Shown here: piece after piece, positions 1 through 10,538 of the stretch
Layout of the letters: every line of letters starts with the position of its first letter
Numbering within the stretch: position 1 is the first letter of the stretch
From: Sipunculus nudus
Lineage: Eukaryota > Annelida > Sipuncula > Golfingiida > Sipunculidae
Length of the DNA stretch: 64,000 bases
Assembly: GCA_026874595.1 (NCBI GenBank)
Contig: CM049309.1
Coordinates: forward strand, 53,172,079 to 53,236,078
Reading direction: 5' to 3'
Notes under the pieces: generated by a model
What the model was told of the DNA's origin: nothing
What the model saw: only the letters and a program-made list of their open reading frames with translations
The model's database searches: none
Made by a program: the position numbers and the translations under genes

Positions 1-1
1 A

Positions 2-205
2 TACAGCAGGGAGGTCCCGCTTGACACAAAGAGGGACACCTACACTGAGAATGTTTACATTCCTGTTTACTACAACTTCAACAAGTCCAGGTAAAGTGAG
101 ATAAAAGTCAAGTTAACTGACGGCCACGGGGAGAAACTACAGTTCGAACACGGGGCCCGTTCCTCGATCATCAAACTCCACTTCAGACCCAAGCGGAACA
201 AGTGA
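2..205 (+). pseudogene. Polinton/Maverick minor capsid (penton-like) gene, C-terminal fragment
   Basis: The frame beginning at base 2 reads a short peptide with the pattern VPLD...YTENVYIPVYYNFNKSR, then a TAA stop (92-94), then IKVKLTDGHGEKLQFEHG and a terminal KLHFRPKR before TGA at 203-205. The motif order (lysine/arginine hinge, 'I-x-I-x-D-G-x-G', 'F-x-H-G', 'LHFR' at the very end) is what I know from the C-terminus of the penton-type minor capsid proteins of Polintons and adintoviruses. The in-frame stop shows the copy is dead. The rest of the gene lies left of the window. The neighbouring polymerase pseudogene on the opposite strand supports the call. Family assignment is recognition from motif pattern, not from a search. 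Confidence 0.6.
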
Positions 206-311
206 CCTCTCAGCTGAACTGCTGAACGAGTATAAAACTGTTGGCTGAGCGGGAGCTGATCATTTACCCGTTTGACGTCGAACAGTGTACAGCCAACAAT
301 CAACTCTGGAG

Positions 312-814
312 ATGGAACAGATCCACGACACCCTGCTGCTCAGCAACAGTGAAGACAACCAGCTGGAAAAAATGGTGACTAAACTGGTCGAGAAAATTAA
401 TGACCGGTTGGTGGCCTCCCAGTTTTCTTAGTTGTTGTTGGAAGAACTTTGCGAGAAACTGAGTGAAGCCAAAACCTTCAAAACAATGACCCCTTGAATT
501 GGGTGGTGGACCAGATCTTGGTTAGCGGGCTCCAGAACCGTGAGGAGCAGTACCTGCGCAACGTGATCAAAGTCAGGAAACAGCTACTGCAGCTGTTCAA
601 GGAAGCCTGCTATTACAACATCCAGTGTTGTGAATACGTCCACTTGGTTGAAAAAACTAACGAATTTTACATCCGCCGAGACACTGCAATAAGAGTTCCA
701 CAGAAGGGTCTGACTCTGAAGACAGCGAACCTGGCAAGAAAAGGAAACAGGAATCTGGCAGGAACACTCCGGTTAACTAAAGACAGAAGAAGGTCCCCGC
801 CCCTACCAATTTGA
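312..814 (+). pseudogene. Broken ORF downstream of the capsid fragment, predicted alpha-helical/coiled coil
   Basis: An ATG at 312 opens a frame rich in Leu, Glu and Lys (MEQIHDTLLL..., LEKMVTKLVEKI) that meets TAG at 429-431, continues in the same frame to a TGA near 497, and then continues in another frame from about 494 to TGA at 812-814. The second part is also helical and charged (QNREEQYLRNVIKVRKQLLQLF) and ends in a basic, proline-containing tail (RRRSPPLP). One stop plus one frameshift make it a pseudogene. Its place between a penton-like fragment and a basic GSG-repeat ORF, same strand, suggests a small Polinton virion or accessory protein. I do not recognise the family. AATAAA signals follow near 915-927. 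Confidence 0.4.
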
Positions 815-988
815 AATACCGCAACTGTACGCCCAAGCTGCATTTGTCGATGCCTGGAGCAACTGATGAAAAGATGGAGCCAGTCAGGCTCCATAATTTT
901 TACATATCTATGTTTAATAAATGAATAAAACAAATTAAGTTGAAAATGTCTTTGAGTTTCTGTGTATGAACGTGAGTTTGAGCAAAGA

Positions 989-1264
989 ATGACAGTGCCA
1001 GGTTACGACCCGGGGTGGCAAACGCTGGACACCAAACACATGGCTCAACCTAGTTTATCTAACGATGAAAAGTCTTTGCTTATGGGCAGCGGGATATTCA
1101 AAGGGAGGAGATGACAGAGAGGCAGCGGGTCTTATAAAGGAGCTCGCTACCATCAAGGCAGCGGATTTTACAAAGGAGTCCGCTACCAACGCCATTTTCT
1201 ACATTACTCTTGTCCTGTTATAGTAGGTCAGCAAACTCTAGATCTATTTGGAATGAGGAAATAA
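989..1264 (+). pseudogene. Small basic GSG-repeat protein, possible Polinton core/pX-like protein, with internal stop
   Basis: An ATG at 989 starts a 41-codon frame ending at TGA 1112-1114; the same frame stays open afterwards to TAA 1262-1264. It contains three repeats of the pattern GSG-(I/S/F)-(F/Y)-KG-(R/A/V)-R: one before the stop and two after it. Short Gly/Arg/Lys-rich proteins that begin with this kind of repeat occur in Polintons and adintoviruses beside the capsid genes and are compared with adenovirus core peptides. That identity is my inference. The internal stop indicates decay, in line with the neighbours. Confidence 0.4.
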
Positions 1265-2017
1265 AAGGAGTCCGTGTCCATCTCGAGAAGTTCAAAGTCG
1301 GTCCTGTCAAAGTAAAACTGCAGCATACGCAGTTTAGCATTCTGCAGGATGAAAATCCCTATCTGTTTGGGTGTGTCAAATGTTATACTGTTTCTGACAT
1401 ACTCAACCTATGTTTTCATCCACTTGGCTCGTCCTTCGCCATTTGGGATAGTTGCGCATAGCAGTGGCGTGGTCAGGGTCGGTGAAAGTGACGTCCCTGT
1501 GATTCCTCTTGTTCATACGGGACGATCCATAAGCAGGATTCATGTTGAGTTTGCTGCTTTGGGTTTGAGGGACGGGTCATGTAAAGCCATCCTCCTCTGC
1601 TGGACTGTCTCCTGCACGAACTGGTTCAGTGGTTTGCCGGTCACCCACTCAATCGCTTGGTAGACAGTTGTTATCTGCAGCCCCTTTTTCATGAGATATT
1701 GGAGGTAATGTCATCCAAGGTCACTTGGGTGGTGATGAAGAAGGGGCACATCTCTTTGAAATACTCGTACCTGTTGGAGGACACTGGGGCTTCGACTACC
1801 ACCAGCCCAAAAAAGTCTCCATGAGTTCCAGGAGCTGTGACTGAGTGAGACCTTGTTGTTTATTACGTGTCTGGTACCACCCAAACCCCGGCGGGATTGT
1901 ATCAAAGTAATTGACTCGAGTGGGCCTTTCACATTCCAAGATCTCAACAAACTTAAAAGGGGAATAAATCTTAAACATTTCCCTCCTTCCGGCAGATGGC
2001 GCGTTTTTGTCTGTCAA
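1228..2017 (-). pseudogene. Protein-primed DNA polymerase B (Polinton pPolB), palm region, decayed
   Basis: Reading the minus strand from about 2017 down to 1228 gives, in order across several frame changes: an FGLVVVEAPV block followed by a CPFF-x-TT motif (about 1810-1720); YLMKKGLQITTVYQAIEW and a QQRRMALHDP segment (about 1695-1575); the motif-B-like NPAYGSS-x-MNKRNHRDV (about 1550-1500); and an ILQNAKLRMLQFYFD helix ending in EMDTDSFYF (about 1370-1245), where DTDS is the family-B polymerase motif C. The order and spacing fit the protein-primed PolB of Polintons and adintoviruses, which copies the element's ends. At least three frameshifts or stops break it, and the thumb region after DTDS is lost at TGA 1230-1228. 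No Polinton integrase or packaging ATPase is visible in this window. Confidence 0.75.
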
Positions 2018-2216
2018 GGGATTCTTCCAGACCTTTCATTACGTGGATGTATGTATGCACGTACCCTCTTACTTTGTCAGAGAAGGTGCGGCCACAGGGG
2101 GAACAGGTGAACCTTACGTTATCCGGATCCCGGAGCATGAATTGAGCTATGTCCGACTGAGCTTTTCTTTTCTTGCCCTTTTGTCCCTCTTTTCCAACGT
2201 CTTCGTTCATGTCCAC
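1971..2216 (-). CDS. 81-residue ORF with one C2H2 zinc-finger-like motif
   Basis: An open frame with a Lys/Gly/Glu-rich start (MDMNEDVGKEGQKGKKRK) followed by F-T-C-x2-C-x12-H-x3-H around residues 37-55, a classical C2H2 spacing. It lies directly upstream of, and on the same strand as, the PolB pseudogene, so it could be the N-terminal part of that polymerase frame, a separate Polinton gene, or a chance host fragment. No splice sites were clear. I cannot name a family beyond the finger motif. Confidence 0.35.
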   Translation of the reverse strand: MDMNEDVGKEGQKGKKRKAQSDIAQFMLRDPDNVRFTCSPCGRTFSDKVRGYVHTYIHVMKGLEESLDRQKRAICRKEGNV

Positions 2217-2669
2217 ATTTTGTCAGCACCGTGATACAGCATCTTGTGACCTGGCTGGGTGCAAATTATGTACAGATCATTCATTCGGGCTCGGACAGAA
2301 AAAAAGGTTTGGCGTGTTTATAAACATATGGGGAGGGATGAGTTCATTGAATTGCTTGTATTTATACCACCCATTTGGTGATACATATACACACACATAA
2401 ACACACACACACCATCTTCATTATGCATATTATAATAATATAGTTGATTTGTTCACTTTTTTTCAGTTTACATTTGTACGACCATCATTCGCATAAAGAC
2501 GGTTAATCACTAAAACGGCATCCTGATCGTTGAAAGGGACTTGCTGTTCTCTAGAAAATGCCTTCGCTAATATTTTGTGGAAAGAAAGGGGCGTAACTGT
2601 TCTTAATTCTACAATAACAATGAAAAGGCAACTAGTAGAACACACACACACAAATACACGAAACACTGA
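2217..2669. other. Spacer; short (CA)n only
   Basis: AT-rich DNA with a short CA-rich run at about 2388-2412 and another at 2641-2652. No frame with family resemblance was seen. It separates the Polinton remnant from a diverged tandem repeat. Confidence 0.5.
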
Positions 2670-3110
2670 TTTAATACGTTGATACTGTTTTAATTTACAA
2701 GTCCGATATTAATCATATACGGGTCGATCAAAGCATTGATAAGTGACCGGATCGCATACAGTTGATAATCCAGCTCAATGTTAATATATGTTTGTGTACT
2801 AACACGATACTGATTTTATTAAAAAGTCTGATTTTAATTATTTACGATTCAATCAAATCGCGAAACAGTAAACGGATGGCATTCAAATATGCAACATGAC
2901 ACTGATTCCATAAACAAGTCCGCTTGATTAAAACACTTCGATGTTAATATCTGTTCGTGTACTAACATGATATGATTTCATTTGTAAGTCTGGTTGCGAT
3001 CCGTTTACTGATCGATCAAAGCGGGAAACAGTAAACGGATCGCATTCAGATTACAGTCCAGTTCGATGTTACGATCAGTCTGTGCAATAACATCGTGGCT
3101 GGCCACACTC
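2670..3110. repeat. Diverged tandem repeat, about three units of 125-160 bp
   Basis: The block 'aagtcYgat...gatcaaagc...cggatcgcatWca...ca(g/c)ttcgatgttaatatYtgt...gtactaacaYgatac' recurs with unit anchors (GTCYGAT or GTCTGGT) near 2700, 2826 and 2987. The units are strongly diverged and unequal in length (about 126 and 160 bp apart). Old minisatellite or decayed element interior. Confidence 0.55.
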
Positions 3111-3146
3111 AGATCTTGGTTTGTGGGGCATCTTCTTGACTGTCAT

Positions 3147-3344
3147 TTATGACGATGACCTCTTTGTTGCTGTTGTTGTTGGCCTCCTGCTCTTGATTGT
3201 TGGCTGTAAGCGGTACTGATCATTATCATCCTCATCATATTCCTCTTTTTCTACAATCTGCTGGTATGTAAAATCTGTACCCATGGGCCGTCCATGCGTG
3301 ATTCTATCAATGTCAACTCGGCTCATCTCAATCGAGGTGGACCT
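3147..3344 (-). CDS. Candidate third (last) exon of the C2H2 zinc-finger gene
   Basis: On the minus strand a good acceptor (TATTCCTTTTTTACAG) precedes an open 65-codon stretch ending in TAA at 3149-3147. The peptide is hydrophilic: after RSTSIEMSRVDIDRITHGRP it contains an acidic patch (EKEEYDEDDND, about residues 32-42) and a basic Thr/Ser-rich C-terminus (KSRRPTTTATKRSSS). The exon starts in phase 0, which matches the phase-0 donor at the end of the exon at 12570-12811, so it can complete that gene over a 9.2-kb intron. The join is inference: no transcript evidence is available. Alternatively it is an isolated exon of another gene, or a one-exon ORF of 59 residues starting at the internal Met. 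Confidence 0.45.
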   Translation of the reverse strand, partial: RSTSIEMSRVDIDRITHGRPMGTDFTYQQIVEKEEYDEDDNDQYRLQPTIKSRRPTTTATKRSSS

Positions 3345-3503
3345 CTGTAAAAAAGGAATAGTAAAATACTCGTATTCAACTGTATGAAATAGAAAGAAAA
3401 TGTTTTAAAATATTTTAGCCTCTATTATATTATATTATTAGGCGCTGACACCTGACGGCAGTTCGGTACGCTTATTCGATAAACGCAAAATATTTAATAT
3501 ACA

Positions 3504-3505
<2 letters not shown>

Positions 3506-3555
<50 letters not shown>
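3506..3555. repeat. (AT)25 microsatellite
   Basis: Uninterrupted alternating A and T over 50 bases, just beyond the candidate terminal exon, inside the presumed long intron. Confidence 0.95.
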
Positions 3556-3557
<2 letters not shown>

Positions 3558-3698
3558 AGTCTCATCCTCATCTGGGGCGGTGGTGGTGGTGTTGGTGAAA
3601 CGGCGGACACACCTCCATCAAGTTGCTCCCCATTCTCAGGGTCTACCTGTAGCTGATGGGCAATGAGTTGTATTTGCACCTGATGGTGTTTGGTCATT

Positions 3699-3875
3699 GC
3701 TTGCCGGAAGATTTCCGGCAAGCATGTTGGTCAGTTGCGTATGTCCATTTGTCTGTTTGTTTTTTGCTTGCCGGAATCAAAGATTTCGGCAAGCATATTG
3801 GTCAGTTGCATATGTCTGTTTGTTTGTTGCTTGCCGGAATCAAAGATTTCGGCAAGCATATTGGTCAGTTGCGTA

Positions 3876-3906
<31 letters not shown>

Positions 3907-6781
3907 TTGTTTGTTTGTCACCACTCTCCTGGCCACAATTTTGCCACAATAACCTTGAAACTTACAGGGATGTTGGAAAACATAATTTCTAGGTGCCCTA
4001 TTGTTTTTGGTTAAAATAGGTCAAAGGTCAAGGTCAAGGTCGTCAAAACTTCTCAAAACGTTTTTTTCTTCATATCTTTGTGACTTTTAGTCGTATCTAC
4101 TTCAACAATAGCTCATTTTAATCGTCATTCCAAGGCCTGTCATCTGGTGTGTAGCTGACTCAAATTTGCCGTAACCATGGTTACAATTTTTTGGGGAAAA
4201 GTCATGATATTCGAAAATAAGGGATCTTATTTTTCTAACTTTGTCAGTTTTTAAGCTAGAGTGATCTAGTTTTTTGCATCAGGTAGCATTCAACTAGTAA
4301 TACAAGATTTTATTACAAGTCTTGCAGTATCTCGTAAAATATCTCGTGAATAGAGATATTTCGAGATTTCATTCATCTTGCGCCAAAGGCCACATTATTG
4401 CAGGAATCTTTTTGAAACTGACATATCATAAGTCCTACACTAGTATCTCGAAATTGTTTTTTCATTTTTTGAATATGGCTGCTAGGGGGCGCTGCACACG
4501 ACCCTCACACAGATATCATTACATTGGCCATATCTCTAAAACCCAAAGCCTCAATTACATAAACTATAGCTTATTTTTTCCCTCTGAGTCTTCTTCATAA
4601 ACTGATAATGTCATCTGGTCTCAATGTTGTGTCACTGTGTCATTGTGTCTGTCTGTTTGTCAGTTGTCCTCAAATTCGCCTGCTTGCTCTTGCGTCTCAC
4701 ATATAGCACTCTACAGGCCACAGTTTTGAAAGAATCCTTTTGAAACTATTACATCTTAAGTCTTACACTAATATCTCGAAACCAATTTTTCATTTTCTGG
4801 ATATGGCCGCAAGGGGGCGCTGAACTCTAACCTCTCCCAAGATATCATGCTTTTTTGTTTGTTTTTTTGTCATCAATATCCTGACCACAATTTTGCAACA
4901 ATAACCTTGAAACTTACAGGGATGATGAAAAACATAATTTCTAGGTGCCCTTTGGTTTCTGGCCAAAATAGGTCAAAGGTCAAGGTCAAGGTCGTCAAAA
5001 CTTCTCAAAAGGGCTTTTTCTTCATATCTTTGTGACTATTAGTCGTATCTACTTCAACGATAGCTCATTTTAATCGTCATTCCAAGGCCTGTCATCTGGT
5101 GTGTAGCTGACTCAAATTTGCCGTAACCATGGTTACGAATTTTGGGGGAAAGTCATGATATTTGAAAATAAGGGGTCTTATTTTTCCAACTTTGTCATTT
5201 TAAAACTAGAGTGATCTAGTTTCTGCATCAGGTAGCATTCAACTAGTACTACAAGATTTTATAAAAAGTCATGCAGTATCTCGTAAAATATCTCGTGAAT
5301 AGAGATATTTCGAGATTTCATTCATCTTGCGTCAAAGGCCACATTATTGCAGGAACCTTTTTGAAACTGTCAAATCATAAGTCCTACACTAGTATCTCGA
5401 AATTGTTTTTTCATTTTTTGAATATGGCTGCTAGAGGGCGCTGCACACAACCCTCACACACATATCATTACATTGGCCAAATCTCTAAAACCCAAAGCCT
5501 ACATTATATAAACTATAGCTTATTTTTTCCCTCTGAGTCTTCTCCATAAACTGATAATGTCATCTGGTCTCAATCTTGTGTCACTTTGTCAGTGTGTCTG
5601 TCTGTTTGTCAGTTGTCCTCAAATTCGCCTGCTTGCTCTTGCGTCTCACATATAGCATTCTACAGGCCACAGTTTTAAAAGAATCCTTTTGAAACTATTA
5701 CATCTTAAGTCTTACACTAATATCTCAAAACAAATTTTCCATTTTCCGGATATGGCCGCTAGGGGGCGCTGAACTCGAACCTCTCCCAACATATCATGCT
5801 TTGGCAATATCTCCAAAACTATAAACCTCAGTTACATAAACTGTAGCTTTTTTCTTCCTTTGAGTCTTTTTCATAACCTGGAGTAGTCATCTGGACTCAA
5901 TCTTGAGTCACTTTGTCAGTGTGTCCGTCTGTTTGTCAGTTGTCCTAAAATTCGCCTGCTTGCTGGTTCTTGCGTCTCACATATAGCATTCTATAGACCA
6001 CATTTTTGATGAAATTGTTTTGAAACTATTACACCTTATGTCTTACACTAATATCTAGAAAATAAATTTTTCATTTTCTGGATATGGCCACAAGTGGGCG
6101 CTGCACACGACCCTCACACACATACCAATGTATTGGCCATATCTGTAAACCCAAAGCCTCAGTTACATAAACTAAAGCTTATTTTCTTCCTTTGAGTCTT
6201 CTGCATAACCTGATTAAGGCATCTGGTTTCAATCTTCTGTCACTTTGTCAGTGTGTCCATCTGTTTGTACGTTATCCTCAAAGTCGCCTGCTTGCTGGGT
6301 CTTACGCCTTACATATAGCATTCTACAGGCCACAGCTTTGACGGAATCCTTTTGAAACTGGGACATCTTATGTCATACACTAATAATACGAAACACATTT
6401 GTCGTCTTCGGAATATGTCCGCTAGAGGGCGCTACAGTCGAACCTCCCAAGTATATCATTAATTCGCCATACCTCCAAAACTATAAATCTAAATTACATA
6501 AATTATAACTCATTTTCTTTCTTTGACTCTTCTCCATAACTAGGTAAAGTCATCTGGTGTCAATCTTGTCTCACAAAGTCAGTATGTCTGTCTGTTCGTC
6601 TTTTGTTGTCAGCTTTGTCTGCTTCCCTGTTCTTTTGTCTCATATGTCAATCTACAGGCCACATATTCTCAGCAATGTCCCTGAGAGTCATTCCATTAAT
6701 AGAAAACCGACAATATGTTCTGTCTGTCCGTCTGTGTTTCACTTCTGATTTCCGGCAAGCGTTCGACCTATGGTCGTCTAG
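3699..6781 (+). mobile_element. Family A non-autonomous element (Helentron/HINE-like), long copy with internal duplication
   Basis: Left boundary: three tandem stem-loops built from GCTTGCCGGAA and TTCCGGCAAGC (3699-3723, 3766-3794, 3829-3857), each followed by a shared GCATATTGGTCAGTTG-like block. Then comes a (TGTC/TGTT)n run (about 3884-3918), a body with AGGTCAAAGGTCA (4018-4030) and a GTAACCATGGTTAC palindrome (4171-4184), and several 330-345-bp units that repeat 'tctgtttgtcagttgtcct...acaggccac...gggggcgct'. Right boundary: TTCCGGCAAGC (6750-6760), a stem-loop CGACC-TAT-GGTCG (6764-6776) and CTAG (6778-6781). Left GCTTGCCGGAA and right TTCCGGCAAGC are exact inverted complements. No coding capacity. 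The layout matches Helentron-associated elements such as DINE-1; no Rep/Helicase gene is present here to prove it. Confidence 0.65.
3920..5820 (+). repeat. Direct duplication of about 950 bp inside family A
   Basis: Anchor words recur 949-952 bases apart: ccacaattttg at 3933 and 4885, ctcgtaaaat at 4331 and 5280, the DR1-like AGGTCAAAGGTCA at 4018 and 4970, and the GTAACCATGGTTAC palindrome at 4171 and 5123. The inverted family A copy at 31.1-33.1 kb has a single version, so this is a local duplication within one element. Confidence 0.85.
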
Positions 6782-7580
6782 TTTGTTTGTTTATTTGTCA
6801 CCACTCTCCTGGCCACAATTTTGCCACAATAACCTTGAAACTTACAGGGATGTTCGAAAACATAATTTCTAGGTGCCCTATTGTTTTTGGTCAACATTGC
6901 TCCAAGGTCAAGGGTCAAGGTCACGACAAGTATGGTTAACGGTTTTTGCACTATAACTTCGCCATAAATAGGCTTATCCACTTCTGCAATAGCTCATTTT
7001 TTTCGTCATCACCTGGCCTTTCTTTTGACATGTAGCTTACTTAAATTTGCCGTTACCATGGTTACATTTTTTGGGGAGAAATCATGGAATTTCATGATAT
7101 TTTTCAAATTTGCAGCAATCGCCCTGATTCTGAGATATTTTATGTAACATAAGAATATCTCGAAATTGTTTTTTCAGATTTTGGAAATGGCCGCCAGGGG
7201 GCTCTGTCAGTTTTTATGCTAAGGAGGTCGATTCTTTTGCAACTTGAAGCCCTTGGTGAGTTCTTGGTGATCCAATAAAAAATCTCGCCAAATCTCGCAC
7301 CGTTTCTCGCCGAATGAGATTTTCGCGGTTTCAATGAAAGGTGCCCTAGGGGCCACAGAATTGCAGGAATCGTTTTGAAACTGATACCTGTTATGTCACA
7401 CATTAATATCTCGAAGGCAGTTTTTCACCTTTGGGAAAATGACCGCTAGGGGGCGCTCCACTGCAACCCCATACCTAGTATAATTGTTTAGCCATATCTC
7501 CAAAACTAAACATTTAAGATGCATAAGCTGTACACCATATGAATGGGCATTTCATGGCCTTTCTGCCCATGGCCTCTTTT
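6782..7580 (+). mobile_element. Second family A-type body, joined head-to-tail to the preceding copy
   Basis: Directly after the CTAG end the sequence runs through TTTG repeats into the same internal block as in the preceding copy (caccactctcctggccac, aaggtcaagggtcaagg, GTTACCATGGTTAC at 7052-7065). It then continues with 'ggccgccaggggg' and 'gaccgctagggggcgct' units. The tail holds an inverted pair ATGGGCA/TGCCCAT (about 7543-7571) just before GGCCTCTTTT, which may mark another element's end. No 5' stem-loop cluster precedes this body, so it is a truncated or fused copy. Confidence 0.5.
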
Positions 7581-9285
7581 GTTTAATTATGCACGGTCCC
7601 CACACGTTTTAGCAACTTTGTAAAAAATGGAAACCCGCATGCACATATACATATGCCATCACGCATGCATGCACGCGTTTTAGTATGAAAGACAGACACG
7701 CTTTCCCATGACTGCAAAAATTATAGCCTTCGCCGTATAAAATATGTAACTACAGACACTCTTTGCATGACATGCAAATAAAGCACACACTGTGTCCCTT
7801 TCATAAGTAACATGCATTCAGTCCGGACCTGCTTTTTTTCAGTCCGCGCCTGTGAATTAGGCCCACACGGTTGCTATGGTGGTTGTCACGGAAGCTTTCG
7901 GGCTCTGAAACCTGCACGCGGGCCCGTTTGACATTTCTGTTAAGAGGAGGAGAAACGCAGGGATTGGACAACGCTTGATTTGACGCATCCATATATGAGT
8001 CCATATGGACATTTTATATGCCAGTTTCAGAAAGTCATAAGACACAGCCTATATGTTCCTGTACCCCCTCTTTTGTTAAACATTGGTAAACAGAGTAAAA
8101 AATGTTACATTTACCCTACATATGCGCGTCACTCTTCACAGCAGCTCCTAATGAGTTTAAACAAAATGTAACAATCTTGGTCCTGTCGAAGCGCGTGTCC
8201 CAGTCAATGTATTGATGTGGTCATGTGCATGCGAAGATATGTTTTCTCCTGTGATTACTTATATACATGTACTCGGCATATATCTCTGGTGAAAAGGTTA
8301 GTAACTGTTTAATGACGAGGATACGAATTTAATTGTATAGTTCTTTTTATATTGTACCCATGTTGAAAATGAACCAATGGACATTCACACGATTCAAAGA
8401 TGCAAGATCGCTGTTATGGATGTTAGTTACAGATTTGTTGTACTGACAAAGCGCGAACTCGACTCAAATTTTGGAGATCGACATATATATTCTCATTATT
8501 CAAATGAAAAAGAATACTAAAAAACATCAAGAATCTACCGAAATACAATGAAAGGTAGGCCTACATTCTTGAATAATTAAGCTGTTCATTAAAGTAAAAG
8601 GGAAGATGCATCTTTTGGTAATTATTAAAACAAATAAAAAAAATTCACTTGGAATCACACATGCATGAGATAGTACATGGGACTTGTATATTCTATGGTT
8701 AATGTGTGACTTAATGACCACCATGAATAAGTGATAATAAGAATACGATCATTACATTGTTTATTTCAACAATACACAAGATAAATAATATTCATTGACA
8801 ATATATAATAATATACGAAGTGTTAATTTTCAAAAGTTATAGTTAAAGTAAAATTAATACTTACTTTATTACAGATTAAAGGATATTATTTTCATGTAAA
8901 TAATACCTGGATGTATCGCATGCAGTGTCTTTTTTTTTACTAAAAACAAATACAACATTTATCTCACAAATTCACCATAAGATTTTATTGACAGTTCTCA
9001 TTGTCATATATACAATATACTTAAATTATTACATACGGAACATGAAAGTTAAAAGGAAGATTTAAAAAAAGTATTGCCAAAGGCCTATGAAACTTGAACA
9101 TTTTATTTTACCCTCCAAGAGAAGCCAAGAAAGGATTACTGGCAGAACAGTGGGATTTGGGCCGCTCATACAGGTCTTACCCACCAGTATATAGTATATG
9201 TCTTATACATGTACATAAATGACCTGTGTGGCGGTTTTGACCACACCATACTTGGGTTTTGTTACTTAAATGATATTATTTTGTC

Positions 9286-9290
<5 letters not shown>
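7581..9290. other. Spacer with nothing recognised
   Basis: AT-rich single-copy-looking DNA in the presumed intron of the zinc-finger gene. Small open frames here have no recognisable motif. Around 7801-8050 base composition is more even but I see no splice-flanked coding frame. Confidence 0.5.
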
Positions 9291-9331
<41 letters not shown>

Positions 9332-9348
9332 TATATAAACATCTATAA

Positions 9349-9398
<50 letters not shown>
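9291..9398. repeat. Compound (AT)n/(AC)n microsatellite
   Basis: Two long AT runs flank a short interruption containing ataaacatctataaac and (AC)5. The IYIYIY-type open frames here on both strands are products of the repeat. Confidence 0.95.
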
Positions 9399-9400
<2 letters not shown>

Positions 9401-9689
9401 ACTGGTCAAACCACATCTTTTAACAAAATAAAAAAGATTTAGGACTCTCATAGATAATATCCGTATCATACATGCATTTAATTTTTTTTTCTTCTTGTGT
9501 ATAAACAGGGTGGTTCCTATTTAAAATATCAATATACATACAGACAATCTTTAAAAATGATTTCAATTTCTGTTACACGCCTGTTTTATTCAATAATTCA
9601 CTCAGTATATTCAATTTAAGTTAACATACTTGATATATATAATTAACCATTTTGTGATGTTCACACGTCATCTGTAATTTAATTGCCGA
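9399..9689. other. AT-rich spacer
   Basis: No recognisable element or frame between the microsatellite and the next family A copy. Confidence 0.5.
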
Positions 9690-10538
9690 TATTTACAGGA
9701 ATTCTGTAAAATAAATGTCCCTCGGTGCCATGGTTTTGGCCATGATCTGTGAAAGGTCAAGGTCACAAAAACCCCAAAAATAGTTTTTTTCCTTCATATC
9801 ATTGTTAATTTAAGTCGTATCTACTTCAACCCTAGCTCATTTTCATTGTCATTCCCAGGCCTTTCTTTTGGTGTGTAGATGCCTCAAATTTGCTGTAACC
9901 TTAATTACGCATTTTGGGGGGAAATTCATGATGGGGTCTTATTTTTCTAACTTTGGGAGTTTTAAAGCTAGAGAGCTCTAGTTTTTTTGCATCAGGTAAC
10001 ATACAAGAAGTGTTATTTGATTATATTACAAGTCATCATGTCAAACGAGATATTTCGAGATATCGCTTAGTAATAGCATGAGTCCACAAGTAAGCAGGAA
10101 TCATTTTGAAACTGATATATCTTATATCTTACAGTATTATCCCAAAGCAGTTTTTCATTTTCCGGATATGGCCGCTAGGGGGCGCTTGATGCGAACCTCC
10201 CCAACATATCATGTTTTAGTCATATCTCAGAAATAATAAGCCTCAATTACATAAACTATAGCTTATTTTCTTCGTCTGAGTATTCTCCATAACCAGGTAA
10301 AGTCCTCTGGTGTCAGTCTTGTGTCACTTTGTCAGTATGTCTGTCTGTTTTTCAGTTAATGTAAGCTGTCTCTGCTTTCATGTTTTTATTTGAGATACAT
10401 GTCGTTCAACAGGCCACAGAATCCGAGAAATCACTCTAAAAGTAACTAAAAAAATATAGAAAACCGACAGTTTGATCTTTCTGTCCGTCTGTCTATCATT
10501 TTAAAATTCCGGCAAGCGTTCGACCTATGGTCGTCTAG
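9690..10538 (+). mobile_element. Family A element, 5'-truncated copy
   Basis: It carries the internal family A blocks (gtgaaaggtcaaggtcac near 9750, ggtgtgtagatgcctcaaatttgc, 'ggccgctagggggcgctt' near 10170, 'aaactatagcttattttctt') and the canonical right end: TTCCGGCAAGC (10508-10518), stem-loop CGACC-TAT-GGTCG (10521-10533) and CTAG (10535-10538). No left stem-loop is found, so it is 5'-truncated or its left end has diverged. Confidence 0.55.

Noticed and set aside
3656-4014. Cysteine- and leucine-rich frames around 3656-4014 resembling secreted peptides
   Set aside because: They coincide with the family A 5' stem-loop triplet and the (TGTC)n run, in several frames at once.
9209-9469. Frames with MYINDL... 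followed by IYIYIY runs, at first sight like a LINE reverse transcriptase YINDL...YxDD block
   Set aside because: Only five residues agree, the expected upstream GVPQGSVLGP motif is missing, and most of the frame is AT microsatellite.
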